Source: Ephemerocybe angulata
Lineage: Eukaryota; Basidiomycota; Agaricomycetes; Agaricales; Psathyrellaceae
Length of the DNA: 64,000 nucleotides
Reading direction: 5' to 3'
Assembly: GCA_013368325.1 (NCBI GenBank)
Contig: JAACJK010000001.1
Location: 2,666,001 to 2,730,000 of the forward strand
Shown here piece after piece: positions 57,583 through 64,000 of this stretch (its first letter is position 1; every line of letters begins with the position of its first letter). The translations under genes and the position numbers were made by a program. The notes under the pieces are model-generated. The model made no database searches. It was not told the origin of the DNA and was given only the letters and a program-made list of their open reading frames with translations.

Positions 57583-59265
57583 TCACTTTCCACCCTTGTT
57601 AGTTGGCGTGCACGCAAGGACGCCCTTCGCATCGTACAACCCAGAGACGTATAAAGTACCATCGGAGGGATCTCTGATCGCTGTGGAGGAAGCAGTGAAG
57701 CCCCGCTCGGTGTCCCCATTGCTCTGGAACAACGTCTTGAGTGTCCATGTCGGGCCCGCAGAGACGTAGTGGCTTGTGGAGATGGGCGCCTCAGTGTCGA
57801 ATACGCCGACCTCCTCCAGTTCTTCGTGGGGATTCTTCGTGTCCGAGTGCGCGATAGGGGTCTTGGGGATGATGGAGACGACCCAGCTGCCGGCGGTGGC
57901 ACCTGTGGCGTTCTTCGCGAGGTTAATGAGAGAGGGGAAGTGCGGGTGCCCAGCCACGATTAGCTCTTCGTCGCCCTCGGCTGTGGTGACGCCGTTGTGC
58001 ACGTATCGGACGTTATCTGGGCAGAAGGGGACTGTTGCGGTGCGCTCGCGGATAGGCGTTAGGGCATTCGTAAGGGGGTCGCGGTCGTAGAAGAAGACTT
58101 TGGCGAGGGAGCTGCTGGCGACTGCGACTTGGCGGCCGGAGGAGGAGAGCGCGATGCCGTTGGGGAAGGGGATGAATTTGGCGGCGAAGGTGTGGGATGC
58201 GATTTCGCTTCGGGGGGGTTGGTCTTCTTCGAGGCTGCGGACGGAGGAGGGGGGCGTGAGGGTGACGTGCGAGACGAAGGAGATGGGGAGGCCGAGGATG
58301 GACTCGAGGAGGGGGAGAACGTGGCCGACGATGGGCCAGCGGCGCGTGATGAGGTGGTCGTTCGTGACGTAGAAGGAGTCGGGGGAGGTCAGGGCGACGG
58401 AGTTTGGGGAGACGAAGTAGGGGGAGGAGATCGTGCGGATGTGTTTGGCGACGGTGGGCTTGGAGGGGTCCATGGTGAAGTGCTCGATGACCGTGCGCTC
58501 GCGGGCGTGGTTCACGACGTAGAGGTTGGACGCGTTGCCTCCGTATGAGGGCCATATCTCGAAGCCGAGGGGGTGGAAGTCATGGCCCTCGGGATAGTCT
58601 TCGAACGTGACTTTACTGGGCTTGGGCGGCGACTTGGCGGACGGTGTGTACACCCACAAGGTTCCGCGTGGGTTCGGGTCCCGCAGTGGGCCCATGACGG
58701 TGTTCCATGACTTGCGGTTCGCGTCGCAGGTTGCCAGCACGAGTCTGGAGGAGGGGGTTTCGTCGCCGGCGTGTTTGTGAAGCTCCCAGAAGGCTGTGTC
58801 TTCGCAGTAGGCTAGGGAGTCCAAGGGGTTGGCTTCGTTCTGTGGACCGAGGGCCTCACAGGAGCCTCCTTCGTAGTCGCCCTCTGCGACGTATCCAACT
58901 GGCAGTGGTGTTTTGTTCAAGATAACATTCTTGATCAAGTCACCACTTCTGTAGATAAACAAACCCTGCGTGAATGAATGGAATCGTGAGTCTTGACCGT
59001 GTGTTAGATCCCTGGAGACGTACTGACAGAAGGACCGCAGCGACTGTGATTTTCGATCGCGATGGCATGGTTGAAAGAGAAGATTTGGCTTGCAGCGTTC
59101 ATTTATAATCGTGGGCGTATGGGAGATGACGTGTGCGCAGATGCCTACCGGCATTACTAGGTACAAAGTTATGATGAGATCCATGAGTATGTAGGCGAGA
59201 AGAACCAGGAAGAACCGGTCTTCCCCAAGCTCCAGATGGCTTGCTCGGAACTTGGAAGGGTTCAT
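57583..59265 (-). CDS. paraoxonase/arylesterase-like six-bladed propeller protein
   Basis: Two exons, about 540 residues. Near the N-terminus is a membrane segment (FFLVLLAYILMDLIITLYLV), so the protein is probably a signal-anchored membrane protein. An intron near 59022-58966 joins RSFCQ to GLFIYRSGDLI. Paraoxonase-family stretches in order: CEDTAFWELH; NLYVVNHARERTVIEHF; SPNSVALTSPDSFYVTNDH; FPNGIALSSSGRQVAVASS; PDNVRYVHNG; LIVAGHPHFPSL. The Asn/Asp residues in N-D-H, N-G-I and D-N-V correspond to the calcium-binding positions of serum paraoxonase. Expected to be a calcium-dependent lactonase or esterase; substrate not predictable. The end is LACTPTNKGGK. Confidence 0.85.
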   Translation of the reverse strand: MNPSKFRASHLELGEDRFFLVLLAYILMDLIITLYLVMPVGICAHVISHTPTIINERCKPNLLFQPCHRDRKSQSLRSFCQYVSRDLTHGQDSRFHSFTQGLFIYRSGDLIKNVILNKTPLPVGYVAEGDYEGGSCEALGPQNEANPLDSLAYCEDTAFWELHKHAGDETPSSRLVLATCDANRKSWNTVMGPLRDPNPRGTLWVYTPSAKSPPKPSKVTFEDYPEGHDFHPLGFEIWPSYGGNASNLYVVNHARERTVIEHFTMDPSKPTVAKHIRTISSPYFVSPNSVALTSPDSFYVTNDHLITRRWPIVGHVLPLLESILGLPISFVSHVTLTPPSSVRSLEEDQPPRSEIASHTFAAKFIPFPNGIALSSSGRQVAVASSSLAKVFFYDRDPLTNALTPIRERTATVPFCPDNVRYVHNGVTTAEGDEELIVAGHPHFPSLINLAKNATGATAGSWVVSIIPKTPIAHSDTKNPHEELEEVGVFDTEAPISTSHYVSAGPTWTLKTLFQSNGDTERGFTASSTAIRDPSDGTLYVSGLYDAKGVLACTPTNKGGK

Positions 59266-59762
59266 GTTTTTGCCAGGTAGAACTGCGATATTGGCGCTTG
59301 TAATCCGCGCCTTTTTAGTGGACGCAATCGCTTCTGTTGATCCAGCGCATAAGCGCCCGTCGCCGGGGCGATGCGGAGGAGCAAACGCGGCGATTTGTTG
59401 CTGTTGGGATGGCGAGCATCTTGCAGAAATAGCTTCTTAATGTGTACACTAAGTAGTGTTCTTTATGTCGAAGCAACACCGTCACTGTGCCTTGAATGGT
59501 CGTGATCTGTATCTTTGCCGAGTGACGCGTTGACGAGTCCGACATGCCCCCTTGAAGTGGGCGTCTAATAACCGTGTCTAGTAATATTGGTGTGGACGAC
59601 CACACAACCATCAACAAGAACTTCCCTTGAGACACAAGCAAAGACACAAGATTAATCAACTCATTCGCAGACTGTCACCTACCCGTAGCAAGACACTAGC
59701 AAGACACAAGATTAATCAACTCATTCGCAGACTATCACCTCCCCGCAGCAAGAGCAACCAAA
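59266..59762. other. divergent promoter region with a 60-bp tandem duplication
   Basis: About 500 bp between the divergent paraoxonase-like gene and the orphan gene. The only structure seen is the 60-bp direct repeat at 59641-59760. Confidence 0.6.
59641..59760. repeat. 60-bp tandem duplication, two copies
   Basis: Units 59641-59700 and 59701-59760. The first 53 positions match with three substitutions (at unit positions 34, 41 and 46); the last seven differ. The repeat ends just before the ATG at 59763, so the second copy forms the immediate 5' leader of the orphan gene. Confidence 0.9.
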
Positions 59763-60314
59763 ATGCCATGGCCGCAATATATCAACAATGCGTTTGAAGC
59801 TACCCTGCCTAACAGCGCAACCGATGAAGGGCCGCTCTATGGACCATACCTTGGCCTCCTGAAAGAGCTATTTCCAACCAACGACCACTACCTCACTCGG
59901 TCTCAGGTGAAGCGACCACCTGAGTCCATTGACTGCACCAGGGTCTTCATTGTTCACAGGCTTGTTCACAGGAATACTCATCCTGTATTCTTCCTCGAAA
60001 TCAGGCCTCCTGGGGACTATATTGATTGCTCATCTCGTGCTGCGGTGGACGACCATGTGCGGGGGTGGTTGGTCGATCTTGCGCATGAAGCAGGGCTTCC
60101 CATCATACATGGTGTGAGCGCCTTTGGGACTCGCCTCTGCTTCTACTCGTACACCCGCGACAACCAGCACATGGATCCTCCTCACACTGCTCCTGCACCC
60201 GCTGCACAATGGAATGTTGAACTATTGTCAAACGACGGTGCCGAGGAGATGACACGTGTGGCAAATGACACGAAGAATATGGTTGCCGAACGTGGATGGC
60301 TTGGTGGATGGTAA
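59763..60314 (+). CDS. orphan protein of an agaricomycete type, unknown function
   Basis: One exon of 183 codons (MPWPQYINNAFEATLPNSAT ... VAERGWLGGW). The last codon TGG is followed by TAA whether or not the GTAAGT at 60313 is used as a donor, so the end is firm. It has YLGLLKELFPTNDHY, then a beta-rich core PVFFLEIRPPGDYIDCSSRA, then GVSAFGTRLCFYSYTRD. The strand-E-x-R pattern in FFLEIRPP, with Asp and Glu nearby, recalls restriction-endonuclease-like (PD-D/ExK) folds, but this is weak. Proteins of this look occur in many copies in mushroom genomes. No signal peptide or membrane segment. Confidence 0.75.
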   Translation: MPWPQYINNAFEATLPNSATDEGPLYGPYLGLLKELFPTNDHYLTRSQVKRPPESIDCTRVFIVHRLVHRNTHPVFFLEIRPPGDYIDCSSRAAVDDHVRGWLVDLAHEAGLPIIHGVSAFGTRLCFYSYTRDNQHMDPPHTAPAPAAQWNVELLSNDGAEEMTRVANDTKNMVAERGWLGGW

Positions 60315-60598
60315 GTTGCTGTCTTAGCAGCAAATTTCTTACTGATCTGTGATCTTATCTCCAGGTAAATTCAAGAGAATGCTGAAAGCTGCAGACCATC
60401 TTACTAACGTCAAGCGAGAGCGCATCTCAGAAAAGAACCGCTGATGCCATATTACGAGGTAAGTACGAGCAAGGTTGCAAACCGGAAGATAAACTAACGA
60501 ACGCCACTCCACAAGGCTGCTCTCGACAAGCTCAGAAAGTTTACGCCAGACAACAATGATCGACCCATGTAACGCATATCACCCTTGTTGTATCCTAT

Positions 60599-62040
60599 CT
60601 ATCCAAGAAGGCCCTTCACGTACTTCAATAACTCTCGTCCCTGAAATATTGCCTTAGAGTTGGCGCCTAAAAAGGAATCAAAGATACTACTCACTCCGTG
60701 TTCCTTGACACCTGCCACCATATCCCTGACATTATCAGCCTCCTGCGATTGTTCAGAGGCCTCACCGGTGTTGGCGTCATTCTGCCCAAAAACGTCATAT
60801 TCCGTCTTGTGTCTCTGTGCCATGCCGAAGCGAAGAACAACGGAGAGTACCGCGCGCCAGCCTTCCATTGGGCCACTGGCGGTGGCCACATTACGATGCG
60901 ACAACGAGGAGCTGGAGCGCGACAACCGTGTTTTGGGGTCTGAGGAGGTGGAGATGGTTGGCAGAATGGTAGATTTGACGACATATGGACAATAGGAGCG
61001 ATGCTCCTTCAAAAGGTCGAATTGGCGTTGAGGGAGTGGTTTCTTAGGTCTGGTGGGTGATGAGGAAGGCTGAGTCGAGCCTTCGCTCCCATTTGCTGCT
61101 CCCGCAACACTCGGACTTGCGCTCTCATCTGGTTTCAAAGGTGTGAACGCCCACAACCCAACTCTCCTTTGACACAATTCACATTGGAGCAAGGCATTTT
61201 CACGTTTCGTGAAGAGATGCATAGGAAGCTTAAAGAGAGGGGTTGGCTCGTGTTCAGTCTGAGAAACTGAGGCCTGTCTTGTCGGCGTACCAGGCCTTGA
61301 AATGGACCGATAAGCGGAGGCAGAGACCATTGGGGTCCCCTGCCTCGTTGGTTGCCTTGAAGGGCCTCTTGAGGCTGAAATGGACGGTGATGCAGAAACG
61401 CGACGATTTGTTGCTGATGTGGATGGCGGGACCAAACTCCACCCAAATAATGAAGCCAGGATGGCAGCTTCAGACAGGTGCTGCTTGACCTGAATAGTGG
61501 GAGCGACGGGATCGTCGACGTCCATCGCATTGGTATCGCTGTCCTTCGAGGGCGCTTCTGAGGGATGGGTAGACTCTTCGTAAAGCATGGTCTTCTTGAG
61601 CGACGAAAGTTGACTCGGCGTCAAAGGGTGGCGAATACAGGTTTCGAGGGTCTTTGCGTTTGACTTCAGATCCTTGACCATAGCCGCCGGTGTCTTGAGT
61701 GGAACGCAGTATATGGACGCTTGAATGATTGTGAATGGCTGTAATTCGGAGTCTGTCAAACGGGCGCTTACCATCGCACTGGCGAGTCTTCGACACCCGT
61801 TCTTGTGGTTGTCCACTAGGCCTTGGGGTTGCTTTTCAATTAAAGCGTTGGCTGATATCGGTGTCAACTAAGCAATGACCCACCATGTTCTGTTCAACGT
61901 ACCGGCGCCAAAACCCAAGAGGCGCCGCAGAAACCGCAAGCCGCAGCAGTGTTTGTTCGTGTTAGGATCTGAAGTGTGACGGCGGTGAGGCATCTGCAGC
62001 AGCACAGGGAAATGGAAACCAAGTTAAACGGACTCCACAT
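60599..62040 (-). CDS. C3HC zinc-finger protein, Rsm1/NIPA type
   Basis: Relative of fission yeast Rsm1 (mRNA export) and human NIPA/ZC3HC1. The C-terminal Rsm1-like domain is clear: LSEAAILASLFGWS, then a second zinc site formed by LLQCELCQRRVGLWAFTPLK and HRSYCPYV, then GWRAVLSVVLRFGMA. In the N-terminal C3HC domain, HKNGC (H-x3-C) is present near 61800. C-x2-C appears as ACGFCGASW near 61940, if the start is at 62040 (MWSPFNLVSI). The link between these exons needs an intron of 35-47 nt and is not certain, and the part before C-x2-C looks unlike the family. So the first 60 residues are provisional. The middle is Ser/Pro-rich (SASRGPSRQPTRQGTP). The divergent exchanger gene starts 39 bp away. 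Confidence 0.82.
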
Positions 62041-62079
62041 GCAGCACTGCCTGGCATAGTCCCTTCTCCTCCCCCCTCA

Positions 62080-64000
62080 ATGCCCTCCGTGTCTGCGAAG
62101 CTCATATTTCCGCTCCTTCTCTGCCTGAACGTCCTCACCTGGTCGAGAAGTCGCTACGGACAGCCCACAGTCAACGATGGCCTACTAGCCGGAAGACCGG
62201 ACCTAACCACACTCTTCAAGCGGTCCTACGATGAAGGGCTTTCGGCCTTGGCAGGCTTGGACGACCAGGTGAGTAACCGAATATTTTCCCGGGCGACTCT
62301 GACGAAGACTACCCCAGTGTCGGCCCCTCACGACAGCCCCGGCAGAGCAATGCGAACACGTCCAAGAGTTCTGCACAAAGAGCAACACCGTGCTCGGGAT
62401 AACGTACCTCGAAGGGTACTACTGCACCCAGCCCTCAGTCCGACCGGTGGTCTTCGCGGGCCTGCTGGTCTGGCTCCTCTTCCTCTTCTCGACCTTAGGC
62501 ATCAGTGCCTCGGATTTCTTCACCCCGAACCTTGCCTCAATAGCCAAACTCTTGGGCCTGGATGAAAACGTTGCAGGCGTTACGTTCCTTGCCTTTGGAA
62601 ACGGGAGCCCGGACTTGTTCTCAACCTTCAGTGCCATGCGTGCAGGCTCCGGGGGATTGGCGATAGGCGAGTTGGTCGGCGCAGCGTCCTTCATCGTGTC
62701 GTGCGTGGTTGGCTCGATGTGCATCATCAAGCCGTTCCACGTCCACCCGCGTCCGTTCCTTCGCGATGTGGGCTTCTTTACCATTGCCGTGGCCCTGATG
62801 CTCGTTATCCTCTGGGACGGCACAATCCAACCATGGGAAGCGGGGTTGCTGATCGTCCTGTACGTGGTGTACGTTGTTGTGGTCGTGGCGGGCTCGTGGT
62901 GGGAACGCAGAAGAGAGCATAAACGCTCTGTCGAAGCCTTAGTGAGGAATGAGTACCAGGACGAGGAGCTTTTTTTCGAGACATATACTGATCATCGTGA
63001 GCAATCTCCAGCTATCCCGTGCGTTCTAGCAAGCTGACGGCTCCTTAGCATCTAACCGCGATTCACTCACTGTTGGCCCACCGACACCATCGGCGCGAGG
63101 GCGAGCGATATCTGCCCCAGCTCGTCCGCGTATAGATATCGACTTTTCCCGTTCCCGAATACACCACACCCGGAGCCCTACCCCCGTCTCAGCACACGCT
63201 CAACTACCCTCCTTCTCCCTCATCGGCGCCCTCGAATTCCGCGATGTCGTCGCGTCTCTCCAGCGCGAAGCCACAACCTCTTCCCTCAACATGTTTGAAT
63301 CCCCCGTCACGCCTTACGCAGGCGGACATTACCATACCCACGCGCACTCCATTCGCAGGCAGCGCCGGGTGTCCGGGGCGTCGAGCTTGGGAACGGCGAC
63401 ACTCGCGGGGGACCCGCTGGACGATCTCAGTGGCAATAGTACCCGTGCGCCGCCTTCCCCTGCCTCTACCTTCGGTGCATCAACTGACGCTGACGCCCGG
63501 CGCCGACAAGGCCTCCGCCCGTTGGACAGCAGCGATTATTTCAGCCAGCAGCCCATGCACGCTTCGATGCCCTCCATTTTGCGAACACCTGCTTCCCCCA
63601 CTGTTTCGGAACATGGCGAAATTCTGTATACCCCGAGTCGCACACAGAGGTTCTTCCGATATGTGGGACAAGTGCTTCATACCCTATTCCCTACGCTGCA
63701 CCGGCTGAAGGACCAGAGCATCTTGGGAACGATCGCATGCGTCTTCGCTGCCCCGCCCGTCGCTCTCCTTACGCTGACACTGCCTGTGGTGGTTACACAC
63801 CATGAAGGCGAGGGTCATTCCCCGGTCGATTCAGTACCAAAGAAGCGGAGCCCTAGTCGTGCTACGGACGAACCATTGATTGAGTTTGAGGAGGAAGGTG
63901 TCGAGAGAGTGCTCGTTGCGGAGGACGAGGTGGAGGACGAAATGCATTACCAGATGTTGTACAACAAGTGGCTTATGGCTGCTCAGTGCGTATTTGGGCC
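62080..64000 (+). CDS. Na+/Ca2+-exchanger-type cation antiporter (NCLX-like), 3' end missing
   Basis: CaCA-superfamily antiporter, cut by the window end. A signal-like hydrophobic start (MPSVSAKLIFPLLLCLNVLT) is followed by a Cys-containing loop CEHVQEFC. Membrane segments follow in RPVVFAGLLVWLLFLFSTL and the alpha-1 repeat LGLDENVAGVTFLAFGNGSP, whose G-N-G-S-P-D is the ion-binding motif. Next are ASFIVSCVVGSMCIIKPF and LLIVLYVVYVVVVVAGSWW. A long, Ser/Pro-rich cytoplasmic loop begins at about 62925. The second membrane half starts near 63715 (ILGTIACVFAAPPVALLTLT) and runs off the edge; the alpha-2 repeat is not in the window. Introns near 62268-62318 and 62995-63047. By family it is an intracellular (vacuolar, Golgi or mitochondrial) calcium exchanger. 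Confidence 0.88.

Noticed and set aside
58129..58548. Gly/Asp/Val-rich plus-strand frame opposite the paraoxonase-like gene
   Set aside because: Shadow of the GC-rich coding strand.
59641..59760. CRISPR-like repeat
   Set aside because: Only two adjoining 60-bp copies without spacers, in a eukaryotic genome; a simple tandem duplication.

Overview
This 64 kb window is nuclear DNA of a filamentous basidiomycete, most probably an agaricomycete. Genes are dense and on both strands, nearly all are cut by many short introns (about 45-70 nt, GT-AG), and the gene set is fungal: alpha-aminoadipate lysine synthesis, the PalC/PalA pH pathway family, an HDEL-retained chaperone, a Con-6 protein, a GH5 beta-1,3-glucanase, and F-box and kinase genes of the kind expanded in mushrooms. 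I see no bacterial operon, CRISPR array, intact transposon or virus.

Layout. 1-7 kb: a possible minus-strand gene start at the left edge, trimethyllysine dioxygenase (+), homoaconitase LYS4 (-), an SRPK-like kinase (+). 7-9 kb: a gene-poor stretch with the broken 5' end of a short-chain dehydrogenase gene and a U6 snRNA. 9-17 kb, all minus: a Gln-rich protein, a small multi-pass membrane protein, a Con-6 protein, a secreted or membrane-anchored GH5 exo-glucanase, and a long single-pass membrane protein. 17-26 kb, all plus: an F-box protein, exportin-T, cullin-3. 26-36 kb: a tandem pair of paralogous secreted proteins (-), an ER-luminal DnaJ ending in HDEL (-), a divergent mitochondrial-type protein (+), a GPI-type aspartic protease (-). 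36-45 kb: an IQGAP-related RasGAP (-), a small gene with an in-frame UGA (-), PalA/RIM20 (+). 45-52 kb: a Lys-rich DM9 protein (+), a WSS1-type DNA-protein crosslink protease (-), a doubtful small gene (+), an F-box protein (-). 52-64 kb: 6-phosphofructokinase (+), a Bqt4-like nuclear-envelope protein (+), a paraoxonase-like protein (-), an orphan protein behind a 60-bp tandem duplication (+), an Rsm1/NIPA-type zinc-finger protein (-), and a Na+/Ca2+-exchanger-type cation antiporter (+) cut by the right edge.

The genes do not form one pathway. They are mostly housekeeping (carnitine and lysine metabolism, glycolysis, tRNA export, ubiquitin ligation, ER folding, DNA repair, pH signalling) with lineage-specific genes between them. 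Head-to-head pairs with short shared promoters are common. Gene models were built by hand from reading frames and splice sites. Starts and exon edges marked as uncertain need transcript data. The most useful new observations concern gene structure (a GC-AG intron, a 15-nt microexon inside a metalloprotease active site, a 22-nt microexon in GH5), the duplicated secreted pair, the in-frame UGA, and several unrecognised conserved-looking proteins.
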